The notes beneath the pieces were generated by a model, which searched no databases, was not told the DNA's origin, and saw only the letters and a list, made by a program, of their open reading frames with translations. 64,000 nt of DNA from contig BSBN01001225.1 of NCBI GenBank assembly GCA_027924645.1, forward strand, positions 14,402,001-14,466,000, written 5' to 3'. Position 1 is the stretch's first letter. Every line of letters starts with the position of its first letter. Origin of the DNA: Cunninghamia lanceolata (lineage: Eukaryota; Streptophyta; Pinopsida; Cupressales; Cupressaceae). Made by a program: the position numbers and the translations under genes. Shown here piece by piece: positions 12,478-23,840 of this stretch.

Positions 12478-12946
12478 AATAAGTGAGCTCTGGCTCAGGG
12501 GGAGACACAAAGAAAACCTTGTTCCCCCAGCCAATCAATTGGTGCCGGAACTGGCACAAGAGGAGTTGCGGATTAAAGGGTTCATAAGAGAAACATCCAA
12601 ATAAACTATGGTTAAGATTTTGAAGATCCGCAAGATGTTTTAAGATCAAGATTGATCTGGTTCTTCAAGTCATCCGAATAAGGCAAACTGGAATGACTTA
12701 GGTTGAGCATTTATTTCTACTTGACATTAGGGTTTGCGGAGCAATATAAGGGTTTTCTCATTAAGCATTTGTTCATTCTGCATTGAAGAAGAAACAAAAA
12801 GAGAAGCTCTGCAACAAAATTCCTCAAGCTCATCAAAGATCATTTGCAGAAGTCAATTCATCTAGAAATCGATCCGGCTAACTCCGTAAAACTGAAAGGC
12901 GCAAAAGGTATTCTCTGTTATCCAATATCTCTCTGTAAATCCTTAA
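12478..12946 (+). other. Element A spacer/leader between Gag remnant and ORF2
   Basis: This non-coding stretch looks like a plant transcript leader. It has pyrimidine-rich and AAAGGCGCAAAAG-like sequence close to the ORF2 ATG and no long open frame on the plus strand. It replaces the whole pol region of an ordinary copia element. The equivalent stretch in B is 35092-35681. Confidence 0.5.
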
Positions 12947-15900
12947 ATGATGGGTACTCCAAATATTGTGAAGATCTCTAATAGGCCTCGCCCCAAATTC
13001 AAGAAACATCCATACAAATCCTTGGAAGTAGATCCCCTAGGAGCATTTTCCAGTGTTCCGCATGGTGTGTTGCATATAGAAGATATTAGGGTTTACATAC
13101 ACGCGAATATTGAAGAGTTCAGGGAATTCAAACTAAGAGATATCTATCATAAACAATTGATAGATGATGCTTTTGAACTTAAACCTCAATATAAAGGCAT
13201 CTAGGAGAAACATTTTGATCAGTTCATTCATTTCCCTTGCTTTGAAGAAGATGAATGGGTCTGGTATGTATTGAGTAGGATGCATGACAACTTCCTATGG
13301 CTGAATAGACCTTGCAAAATCAATAAGGAGGCAATTAGGGCAGTAACCGGCTTATACTCCTCCGGAGGGATACTTGTCCGCAAATCTGTCAAAAACCAAA
13401 TTGTAACTGAGGCCACCAGATCAAAATTTGATAAGAGGGTAATGACCATTGAAGATATCACGGACCCAGATATCAAGTTTGCATCTATGATAATAGGGTA
13501 TAAGATATATCATTCAAGTAGGGAGAATTCAGTGTCTAGAACTGCAGTGTATACTGCCTATGAGATGCTGAGAAAGAATGCAGAGTATGATCTCTGTGAA
13601 CTTCTTCTAAGTCAATTAATGGAGAACATACAAAAGATCAAAAAGGACAAGAAGAACTCCTTTAAATATGGTGGACTGATATTGTGTCTATTTTTCTACT
13701 TCATGAATGAGCTACCCGGATCCAATGGATGGGTATGGCAAAATAACAAATCGGTAGCAATTCAAATCAGAGATTACTTGCATGAACTTAGAGATGCCAA
13801 GGCAAGGAATATAGCTCTGTGGGGGTACTTTAAGAATTTCCAAAATACTATGCAAATTAGAGAAAGAATCCCAAAATCATTGGTTGAAAAATATAAAGAT
13901 ATAGTGTGCTTCATGGTAGACACTGATCAATGCCTAATGGAGGTAGTAGAGCCAAGGACAGTCTGGATCATGCCTATGGGGTATGAATTTGATGAACAAA
14001 TTGTGGAGCTACATGTTCATCACATGCTAAGTTAGCCAAAGGATCCAAAGGCAGAAAGGTTTGGAAAATTTGAAGAGCTAAGTGTAAAAGTTCATGTGAA
14101 ACTCAGACAACCAGAAATAAAGAGGAAAGTGAGAAAAGAAGTTGAAGAAGTTGCCAAAGGATTAGGCATCTCAAAGGAGGCACTTGATGCCAACAGAGAA
14201 AAGATGGAAAGGGCTGAGGAAGAGAAGAAAGAGGCAAAAAAGGGAAGTAAGGAAAGTGCTCCGGTAGAATCTTCCACCCGGACAAGATCATCAAAGAGAT
14301 CAACACTTGTCATTGCTAAAAGCTCAAGGACATCAAAATTGGAAGCAAAATCATCTGGCAGAGGAGAGAAAAGAACAAAAATAAAGGCCACAAGGTCTTA
14401 TGTCAATCAGAAGGATGATGAAGAAACTGAATCAGATGAGGAGATAAAGAAAATGAAGAAGCAGAAGAAGAAAACATCCGGTGAACCTTCTACCAGTCAA
14501 GGTGAAGAAGAAAAGGCAGAAGATTTTGTAGAAAAGCCCACTCTGTCTTTAGATAATGTCATCAAATTAGTCATCGTGGATGGAAACCTTCAGCCAATGG
14601 CTAAATTCTATGATGATTACAATGAAGCAGACCAAAAGATCTTACAAGAAGCAGCAGTTAAGTATCTGAACATATATAACAAGGCTTTTATTGAAATTAT
14701 ATCTCTTATTCCCAAGATCCTAGAAAAAGAGTTAGAAATAAGAAAGAATAATGCCATCGCAAAAGACCTTGAGATCTGAGAATAGATAGCCATTCAGCTA
14801 TATCCTTCAATCGATTCAAAGCAAATGAACATGATCTTCAAGGATTGCAAGGATGAATTTCAAAGCAAAGCCAGAATGAAATAGCTCATGCTTGGTGAGA
14901 CTGACAAGATAGCCAAGGAAACATAAGAGATCCTTAGGAATGCCTTCAAAAGATTCAATCTTCCTGTTATAGAGGACTTGGGAGTTGATCCTTTGGCCAT
15001 AGGTGTTGAAAAGGAATCCACTGAGGAAATAACAGAAGAACTAATGGACACCAGTGAAGATAAGGGCTTAGAATCCTCTGCTCCGAAAGAGGTGGCCCAT
15101 GAACAAATAAACATCACTCCTCCGGTTTCCCCTGCTGACTTCGGATCCAAAGGAGAAGAAAGAATAAAGGAGAAAGAAGCAGAGGTGAAGGAAAAAGAAG
15201 ATAACAGTACAAAGGTTGTGGAAGGAGAGAAAGCTCCAAAAGATAGTTCTGTGATTGCAGAAGAAAAGAAGAATCTGTCTCTGGCAAGAGACACTACAAA
15301 ATCAGTCAAGAACTTTTTGACAAAAGGAACTATGGAGATTGATGAACCAGAACTACTAAAAAGGCCATTTGATTTTGACTCTCTATCTCCGGTACAAACA
15401 ATGAAGATAGCTTCGTTTGCTAATGCAAAGGCCAAAGAAAAACTCCTGAAGTCTCACATGGAAGACTGTGAGCTTATAACAACTGCATCCGGAGTGTTAG
15501 AAAAGATTATGCCATCTTTTCAGAAAGATCCCTTAGCCTCCCTATCCGATAATCTTAAAACTCTAGTAAATAGTGTTAGCACACATTTTGATTCCCTAGA
15601 GAAGTCAACAGAAGATAAGGTTTGGAAGGAATTTTTGACAAAAAGATTATCAGAGGTACAAGGGTTAATAACTAATGATAGGAGGAATATGAGTATAGGG
15701 ATAAAGAGCTTAGAAAATGCTCTTAAAGATGGCGGAGAAATGTACAAATTTTGTTTATCATGGTCCAAAGCAACATTGGACATTGAGAAGAAAGTAAAAG
15801 AACAGGAGAACAAGCTGTCAAATCTATCAAAGAATTTCGATCCTCTCTCATCCTACATAATAAATCAAGAATGTTAGACTATTGTAGTCTTGAATGAAAT

Positions 15901-16162
15901 CAAGAAGCTGGAGAAGGAAAAGAAAAATAGAATAAGCAGGTTGGGTGCACTCAGAGGGATAATTATCCCTAAGTTAGAGGCCATGCATGAGGCCATAAAA
16001 GAAGCCCAGATCATAGCCCAGACCAGTGATCCGACAGATCTAAAAAGGGCAGATGCATTTGCATTCCTGTTAAGCAGTCATATATCAATTTTGGATAGAA
16101 TGAAGCAAAGTTGGGCAACAAAATTTGTCCAATTGAAGACAACTTTTGCAGACATTCTTTAG
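12947..16162 (+). pseudogene. Element A ORF2: large unknown protein, single frame with seven premature stops
   Basis: All 1072 codons from the ATG at 12947 to the TAG at 16160-16162 lie in one frame with no indel. In-frame stops occur at 13202, 14033, 14777, 14783, 14882, 14924 and 15875. Residues about 1-360 form a conserved, probably helical domain, with segments such as DPDIKFASMIIGYKIYHSS and LFFYFMNELPG. The same domain is in B. The middle is Lys/Glu/Ser-rich and low-complexity (about 14096-14560 and 14978-15330), as in disordered regions with basic clusters. The last 280 residues are again conserved with B and predicted to be coiled coil, with MYKFCLSWSKAT as a signature. No pol, protease or transmembrane motif was seen. 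Its position before the 3' LTR is that of the extra or envelope-like ORF of Sireviruses, but that equivalence is an inference. Function unknown. Confidence 0.75.
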
Positions 16163-16244
16163 TATATGTAAGTATGCCATATGTATATACTTATGTGGCC
16201 AAGTAAGTTGAAATTTTGAAAATTTTGGTGTGCGAACCCAACCC

Positions 16245-16412
16245 TTTGCCATTGATGTCAAAGGGGGAGTGATGAGCAATGTAGAATATTGTGGCCAACT
16301 AAGGGGGAGCTTCAGAAAATGTACATAAAGACAGAGCATCAGCTAAGGGGGAGAATAGTATAACACTTAGTCATTTTTCACTAAGTGTTGCCATCAATGC
16401 CAAAGGGGGAGA
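16245..16412 (+). promoter_or_regulatory. Element A polypurine-tract cluster (four AAGGGGGAG copies)
   Basis: AAGGGGGAG occurs at 16261, 16301, 16345 and 16403, the last touching the 3' LTR at 16414. The first is preceded by TTTGCCATTGATG and the last by TTGCCATCAATG, so the two flanks are related with an inverted core. Multiple polypurine tracts are a reported hallmark of Sireviruses and prime plus-strand DNA synthesis. Element B has the same four-copy layout. Confidence 0.8.
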
Positions 16413-16413
16413 T

Positions 16414-17508
16414 TGTTGGCAAGAGACACATTGGAGCTTCATGATTGTTGTCATTGATGGCAACAAAGGTCAACCCACACATCTGCAGAACATGATGAGT
16501 CTCTACCGGAAGGCAGATTGCAAAGTATTGTGATCCGGTAAGCAAGAACAGAGCATGTGGCGAGGTCTGACAGTCAGCTCCAGATCTCTCAGAGCAAGTA
16601 TCTTGGTGAAGTGTGGATTTGGGGAAGTCAAGAGGACTACCTTGAGTGATAGATTCCAAGGATTTAGCCTCCGGTGATAGATGAAGAAAAAGATATGAAT
16701 ACTTGAGTATCAGGTTCCTGATTGGCAGTGTGGACAGAGGAAGAACTAACTGGCAGAACATCAGACATTATTCTGGATGTGTTACTGATGATGGTAAAGG
16801 TTATTAAGGCATAAGTTATGATTGGCCGACATGATTGATGACTTCTACAAGTATATCCTTCATCCACATTACTTGGTAAGCAAGGATTCAGCCGACAGAT
16901 CAGAGTTTGTGAAAAGATTGACTATTCCAGATGCAGACTAGAAAGGTGATGAAATCACTTGTGCGAATATATATACAAGATGGATTTAGTTGTGAGAGGT
17001 GTCGTGGTTGTGGTGAGGTGCGAAGATAAGCAGTAGAGCAGAGTAAAAGCAGTAAGGCAGGTTCGGTATGTGAAGGGACAGCAACACTAAGGAAGAGAAA
17101 GGATGAAGTGCAGCAGATTAGTGTACTGAGTTTAACCAGAACTGAATTCCAACATATGTAGATGCTCCTTATCAGTTCAAGTATTATATAACACTCTTTG
17201 TAAATTGTAGATAGTGAGTCTCTTGTAGGCAGTGGGCCTCTTGTGAGCAGTGTGCTTGAGTAGTGAGCCCTAATTGGCAAGTGTCATTTTGTAATCCTAT
17301 TCTTCTAATAGAGAATACAATCTTGGGTTAATCACCCCATGATTTTCTCCCTTAACAGGGTTTCCACATCAAAAATATTGTGTCATGTGTATTTCCATTT
17401 CATGGTTATGTTTGCTTGTTTGAATTGATGTTGCAATAATTATTAAGAAAGTTCAGAAAGCTAAAATAATTAAGATAACTGATTCACCCCCCCTATCAGT
17501 TATCAACA
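16414..17508 (+). repeat. Element A 3' LTR
   Basis: The 1095-bp right-hand copy of the LTR starts TGTTGGCAAGAG and ends TATCAACA. It is followed by the target duplication TCATT (17509-17513) and then by the resumed 154-bp host repeat. Confidence 0.92.
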
Positions 17509-17660
17509 TCATTGCGGGGCAGTGGGACTCTTACTGCTATACTGCATGTCTTAGTAGTCTTCTTCACAGTACTGCGGTTCTTACTGCACTACCGCTCTTT
17601 ATTATCTCCTTCCTTGTGAGGTGGTGGGTTGTTCCTCGCTATACTACACTGTTCACTTTT
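17509..17660. repeat. 154-bp tandem repeat, right part
   Basis: After the TCATT duplication the repeat interrupted at 10140 resumes. GGGGCAGTGGGACTCTTAC matches GAGGCAGCGGGACTCTTAC near 9990, and GGGTTGTTCCT recurs near 17627. A further partial copy runs into about 17660. Confidence 0.7.
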
Positions 17661-18746
17661 CCTTACGGTGGTACTAAGGTTATAATGTAATTAATCTCTT
17701 TTATACCGCCCAACCACAGCTTTATTATAATACCCCCATGGTATTGCAGTGAATACTTTTATGTTGTCTGTTATATACTGCCAGCCCGCTAAGGGTTCAA
17801 ATTGTTGCTGCAAGATTGTGGTAAAGGACATTTATGGATGTAAAATAGCTAGACATGTTTTTTCTTAAGTATATATGATGAATTTTTGGCTTTGTATAGG
17901 TCTTTCAGTGTCAGTCAGACCTAAAAAATTTATATGTTTGTTTACAATGGGGAGGCTCAATCAAAAATAAAAAGGAATATAAGGGTCAAGGCTCAGGTCA
18001 TGGAGCTCAAGGTTAGTTGTGATGATGGAACTAGGAAAAATTTTAAGGTTCTAACACACCTCATGATGAACTAGACTATGTTTTTCTTTCATCCTGCTTG
18101 TGTTATGTTTTTATGAGTTTTTTTCTTGTGATTATATCCCTAAGAAAAATTTGTTTGATACCTGTAATTATAAATATCTTCTTGGTTTTTGACTGCAAAT
18201 TCATTTTAATATGTAAACTAAATTCTATTTTAAGTTTCCATTTGCAGTTATCAGCAGATTGGAAAGTCAACAGTTATCAACTTATGAACTCAATAAAGTT
18301 TTACTAATTCAAGTTGTTGATTTATACATTATTGTTTATTTGGACTTCAGGAAATGAAGACAAGGGATGTAAGGCGCAAATTAGATGATACTGATCATAA
18401 TGTTGAAACTTTAGTGACATATTATGAGCACCTTCGTAGAGAAAAAGTGGCCAAGAATAATGAATATTTATTGAGTCTTGGTTTGACAAATAGACAAGTT
18501 GCAAATCCACTAAGTAGTATATTATTTGTTTAATAGTGTTTATTGAAATTTTATAGGCGAGAGCTTTATGTATATAAGACATAATATGATATTTTTTTTT
18601 GTTTTATAGGCAACAAAAAGAGTGCAAAGAAAATGTGGAGAAAAAACAAAAGGAAATAAAAGATACAGTTTCGCCATCTTGTAGAAGCCTATGCTTTTGT
18701 GGTTCAACAAATGCAGTTGGTGAAAACAATAGTTGCAATGATGATC

Positions 18747-18865
18747 GTGTGTAGCCTGATATAGCACATGGTGATGTGCAACCTAATATAGCACATGATG
18801 ATCATGTGTAGCCTGATATAGCACATGGTGATCATGTGCAGCCTAATAATAGCATATGATGATGT
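18747..18865 (+). repeat. 30-bp coding minisatellite within the CACTA gene
   Basis: About four copies of a unit of roughly 30 bp encode a decapeptide of the form DHVQPDIAHG. Glutamine codons in two copies have become TAG, and a one-base change shifts frame in the last copy. The array sits just before the long exon block starting near 18866. Confidence 0.65.
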
Positions 18866-20240
18866 GCAACATTGTGATGATCTCTTAGCACAAAGTCTAA
18901 CAGAGATTATTGAAAAACATCAGAGCAAAGGAACAGCAGGTCTGCAGATGATTTATTCAAGATTAAAGGATGTGTTCAAAGTGAAATCTGTGGAGACCGA
19001 TACTCATGATCTACCTACTCATGCCACACCTAATGTGGCCAAGGAGCATGAAGTTCTGGTTAATGAAAGTCATGAAGAGAGACCACTTGCATCTGTTGTG
19101 CCTCATAGTGCACCTGTTGCATCTAGAACTTTTGATGGAACTAGTGGATTAGCCAGAAGTACTGGTAGTGGTTTAATAGAAGATGTGGATGCTTTTGTCA
19201 AAAGACAAAGATTGAGTCAAGATTTGTATAGATCTATAGAGAGGAATGCAAAAGAAAGAAAATTAGAAGGCAAGAAGCCATTCTTGCTTGAGGTATCGAG
19301 AGATGGTGAGCCCATTAGGCCAAATGTTGCAAAGTGGGCCTCTGTATTGCATGTAAGATGTAGGGCCCTTTTGGATATTTGCAAATCAAGTTTTGCAGAG
19401 CAAGATCCATGAACTATGGAAAATGTTATACAAAAAATGGAAAATGTTTTTGAGACTACTGGTGGACAAATCTCTAGAAAATATTACAAGCAAAGAATGA
19501 GAATTCTGATGAACAATTTTAGATACAATTGCTAAAAAACAATCATGGAGGGAAAAGAGAGGTTAGACTTCACTCTATCTCCCATACAGTGGGATGCATT
19601 GAAAGAAAGTATGTATTCCGAAGAATATTTGGTAAAGAGTAATAGAGGCAAGAGAGCAAGAGATAATGTGAGGGCTGGATATACATTTGGCCAAGGCGGG
19701 TTGCAGGCCAAAATGGATAAATTTGGAGTAAGTGTATGGCTTTTTGGTTTAATTTACATTGTGTTATTTATTTTGATTTTTGAACTGACTATATGTTGAA
19801 ATTAACATTGTATTTTAGGTGGAAAACAATAATAGAGAAGCAAGTGCAGAAGATATTGTCAATTATTTGGAAGCACTAGATCCTAGTAAATCTAAAAGTA
19901 GGATCAAGTGGAAATCCAGTTCATCAACAAAGATTTTACAGCCATTTGTTACATGCCCAGTAGGATTAGCCTCTCCAGATCATGTCAACTCAAATGAAGG
20001 GTACCAACATGTAGTGAATTTCATATACAATATTAGTCAGCAAGTTTCGCAATTGGTTGCCTCTGTTAACCCTATAGTTTCTACTCAGAATGAGCATAAA
20101 TCCACAAATTCAGATGAGGTAAGAGGCTCTATTCATCTCATTTCTTCTTGTTTAGAAATTTTGTACACACATGCCTCTTAATATGTAGATTATTGAAATC
20201 TGAGAGTAGGAGAATCCAACCTAGTTTCTTTATTGTTGGA

Positions 20241-20880
20241 GTGATCCAAAAAATGTTCTTTTGGATAAATTTATAGCTTGCATTCTTTACTTGACTATTG
20301 AATACTTTGTATATTTTTTTGCATGATGGTTAAATCACATGGAGAGCAATTTTATCAAAGCAGCAAGAAAATGAAAATGCCTTCATGATGTCAACAGAGC
20401 TACCAATATTGATAGTGATCATGATGAACTAGACAAAAATGTACAGTACAGTCATCATAGTTATGCTAAAGTTGAGGTAATATAATAGTTGTCAATTATC
20501 TTTCCCAATGTTTTGTCATTCTTCATGCTTAAAATGTTCTTTTGGACAAAAAATTATAGCTTTTTCATTCTTTAAGTTGTAAGTTAATCTGTCCCAATGT
20601 TTTGTCATTAATTCTTCATGCTTAAATGTTCTTTTGGACATAAATTTATAGCTTTTCCATTCTTTACTTGACTTATATTAATTTTTGCATGATGATTAAA
20701 CCACATGTAGAGCAATTATATGAAAGTAGAATGAAAAGAAAAAGGCCCTGTCAATTGAGCTCTCTACAAAACTGTACAACTTCATGTCAATGTTGATAGT
20801 GATAATTATGATGATGAAATCGACAAGCATGCACATGATATTCAGAGTAGTAGTCGTGTTGAACTCGAGGTGAGTGCTAT
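20241..20880 (+). repeat. Duplicated exon/intron block in the CACTA gene
   Basis: ATGTTCTTTTGGA followed by TTATAGCTTT recurs near 20250, 20532 and 20627. The exon-like stretch beginning GATGGTTAAATCACATG (about 20325) is repeated as GATGATTAAACCACATG (about 20691). This looks like tandem duplication of an intron plus a small exon. Confidence 0.55.
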
Positions 20881-21713
20881 GAAACCACATGCAAGTAAGT
20901 ACTATTCAAGTAAGTAATGGTTGTTTTACTATGTAAATAAGGGTAATCATTACCTATTTGATAGAAGCTGGTTAGAATAGTAGTGAAGTGTAATTAGCTA
21001 GTATACATAGATTATGAAAATAAGGGAGAACATATAACTTACATATGGAAGCTTAGAGCTTAGTTGTAATAAAGTGCATACATAGATTTTGACAATGCAT
21101 TAGTGCATTGTGTTCGGGGATGTCATGGTCCTCAATTGGGGGGACTTCATTGCTAATCCATGTCTCTTTCTAGTGTACTCATACAGTCTAGCACTATTGT
21201 ACTCTTGCCCTCCATTTTTTGTACCTCACAATGGGTTTTTTTTTTTCAAAGTAAAAATTTGTTTCTTTGTTATTCAATAGAATCAAAAAAGCACATACAA
21301 AAACTAATTTGGTCCAAGACATAAGACATTACATACAACTGTCAAAAACAATATAATGTGTATTTTTTTATTTTTGCAGACATTTAATATTGATGAACTC
21401 CAAGAAGGGGATAAAGCTAGGGTGTTGGATCTGTTTGATGGTGCTACTATGGGCATTGGGTAGATTCACTCACTATTTATTGTACATGGAGTCGAATTGA
21501 AAGGAATAGAAGATGCAAATGTAAATATTTTAAAGGTCACAAGTAACATACCCCTTGCTTATGAAGACAAAATAGATGGAGCTATCTGTCTGAAAGAGAA
21601 AGAAGGGACCTTCACACAGTGGCCACTAAAATATTTGAAAAAAATGACAGTTGATGTTTATCATGTACTAGCTATTATACAGCTTGGCCCACTGCTTTAT
21701 GCAATAGTTTGAA

Positions 21714-23389
21714 TGTGTTGTTCAAGGATCTTAGTGTTTTTTGTCTATTTTGGAGCTGTATAAGAAAAAAAAGGCACCGTAACTCAGTTTTCTCTGTCAC
21801 AGCACTGAGAAACACGCTTTGTAACACATTTTTCAAAGCAAAGACACATATTTAAGTCTTATGGATTTTTTGGACTTGATTTTATGTTGCTTTTCCTCCC
21901 TAAACATTTAGCATCACTTCCTTATATGCCTTTATGAAAACATTCTAGGGTAATTGTTGGCTACATTGAAGGAGAGAGCTTCATATATGGGACATGATCA
22001 ACACTCAATCATGAAGACTCAAGGAGCATAAATGAGAGAGCTTCATATATGAGATGTCATGAAGACAGTCATGAAGACTCAAGGAGCATAAATGATAGTG
22101 AGCAAGATATAAAGTACATAGTTTATACCATAGACAAAGTGAGATGAGTCTTAAGCTGCTGTGATCAAGGGTGGTGTGTTAGTTTTTGAGAAAGGAAGGG
22201 CAGTTGGCAATGCACAAAGATCAATGAGGAAGATTACAGTCATAAGGTGATGATGTTAGCATTTCATCAAGACTATGGAAGCAACCAATAGACAAATTTA
22301 TAGAAGTCTTAAATAGAAAAAAGGACAGCCACTAATAATGCTATTATTACAAGGTATATATTCTACATGGCAATATAGTTGCAGGAAGATGATAGTTTCA
22401 TAAACCTATGATAGTCTATGAATGAAAGTCTAAATTCTATATACTTATGGGTGACTGTTCTATAACAAAGAGATAATGAGTGCATAGAGGTAAGATGTTC
22501 ATGGTGAGTGGCAATGGTCAATGGTTCCCAGGGATACATGCATAGTAAGCATGGTTTTAGTGGCATGAGCAAAGGAACAGAGGACTGCAGTGTTAGCATT
22601 AAAAGGCAAGTATATGAAAGTTGCAGGGCAATCATCTAGAAAGCAAGTATGCACAGTTCAGTTACCATAATGAGTGAAGACCAAGGACACTAAATATGAC
22701 TACCTACCAAGTGTCTAATGTAATAGAGGCAAGGTAAGTGAACGGTTTAGACTCAAAAAGAGGCTTTTGAAGATGCATTAATGAAGGAAGAATCTAATTC
22801 CATACCCTAAGAGGACCTGATATCTTCAAAGTTAATAAAAATATGTCCCATAAGCAGTGCTGATGATAGTACAAGACACAAGAATATAGTGATGTTTCAT
22901 TAAGGAAGCCTGATCTAGTCCATGTTTCACATTATGAATATCCTATCACAGACCTAACTACATATGACAGTGCATTTCCTTTGGTTGCAATCAAGAAGGA
23001 AAAGTGCTAGACTGATGGGGCAGATTAGATGACCTATGGCAACAGTTAGGTTGGTTGAGAATTAGTTACTGACAGTTCACTTTTTGGAAAAGCATTATAA
23101 ACTTGGAGAAGTTTCTTTCTTGTCATTTATGTGCATTGTAACTCAGATTTTCAGTCTTGTGACTAAAAATAAACATTGTAATATTCTATTTCTAAGCATT
23201 TTTCAAGCAAGATAGATATTTCAGACTTGTGCAAGTTGTAAGAACACCTTTCTTTTAATAAAGTTCAGCAATTTTGCCTTCTCAATGGTTGTCTTTATAT
23301 TATGTGCAATTGATGATTGATGTGTATTTATGTGTTTTATGTTTAAATCCTCAAATATCAGTCAATTCAAATGACTAAATATACTACTA
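21714..23389. other. Non-coding stretch, possible LTR remnant
   Basis: No reading frame with a recognisable domain. A 60-62-bp imperfect tandem duplication lies at 21972-22093 (GAGAGCTTCATATATG and AAGGAGCATAAATGA each occur twice). The part near 23080-23280, with TATAAACTTGG and an AATAAA-like tail, is reminiscent of the end of an LTR, but no partner was found. Confidence 0.4.
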
Positions 23390-23840
23390 ATTGACGTCAA
23401 TTAATAATTAAATTGACTAAATATACTACCAATTGACAGAAATTGGTGAACAGTGAATAAATATGACTAAATATACTAACAATTGATAGAAATCAGTGAA
23501 CAGTGAATAAATATGACTAAATATACTACCAATTGATAGAAATCAGTGAACAATGAATAAATATGACTAAATATATGACCAGTGTTTAATCAATGAATAA
23601 AAATGACTAAATATACTACCAAATTGATCAAAATGATGATTAAAATTAATGACTAAATACACTACCAATGGACAGAAATCAGTGAATAAAAATGACTAAA
23701 TAAGTGACCAGTTAACAACAATCAATGACTAAATTAATGACTAAACATATCAGTGAATGAAAAATGACTAAATAAGTGACCAGATTACAGCAATCAATGA
23801 CTAAATCAACAACTAAATATACTACCAAATCGATCAATCA
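23390..23840. repeat. ~50-bp minisatellite, likely CACTA subterminal repeats
   Basis: Seven to eight degenerate units carry GACTAAATATACTACCAATTG followed by GAAATCAGTGAACAGTGAATAAAT, with a period of about 50-58 bp. The array lies about 150 bp inside a TAGTG terminus (23994-23998). Subterminal repeat arrays at that distance are typical of CACTA transposons, where they bind the element-encoded protein. Confidence 0.6.

Larger units (their letters stand above)
10141..17508 (+). mobile_element. Element A: complete, pol-less, Sirevirus-like LTR retrotransposon
   Basis: The element is 7368 bp and is flanked by the 5-bp direct repeat TCATT (10136-10140 and 17509-17513). Both LTRs are exactly 1095 bp and have TGTTG...CAACA ends. 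The PBS matches the initiator tRNA-Met type used by plant Ty1/copia elements. Several polypurine tracts stand before the 3' LTR, and inverted-repeat motifs sit near the LTR start. Both are features described for Sireviruses. The internal 5.2 kb holds a Gag-like remnant and a 1071-codon ORF2. Protease, integrase, reverse transcriptase and RNase H are absent. It is therefore non-autonomous and would need enzymes from a relative. By eye the two LTRs differ at only a few percent of sites, so insertion is not ancient. Confidence 0.9.
17947..21713 (+). pseudogene. CACTA/Ptta-type second transposon gene, multi-exon, decayed
   Basis: Several exon-like blocks share one strand. A short leader exon lies near 17947-18011. 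A block at 18354-18513 has an YEHLRREKVAKNNEYLLSLGL-like segment. The long blocks are 18825-19412 and 19545-19727. The latter ends at a GTAAGT donor, with an acceptor at 19817-19818 (91-bp intron), followed by 19819-20118. The part around SEEYLVKSNRGKRARDNV resembles the plant transposase family Transposase_24 (Ptta/En/Spm). The last block (about 21380-21713), with IVHGVELKG, resembles the DUF8039-like module of the same proteins. Known role in the family: transposon-encoded DNA-binding or regulatory protein. Stops at 19410-19412 and around 21462 and frame shifts show it is dead. It may belong to the same CACTA element as 4363-5150. Exon borders are approximate. Confidence 0.6.

Noticed and set aside
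12197..12649. 150-codon minus-strand open frame
   Set aside because: It is the shadow of the zinc-knuckle Gag region of element A on the other strand.
14860..15435. 191-codon minus-strand, Ser/Phe-rich open frame
   Set aside because: It is antisense to the Lys/Glu-rich middle of ORF2; such composition keeps the opposite strand open.
23390..23840. Minisatellite considered as a CRISPR-like array
   Set aside because: Units are degenerate and contiguous without unique spacers, and the context is a plant transposon end.
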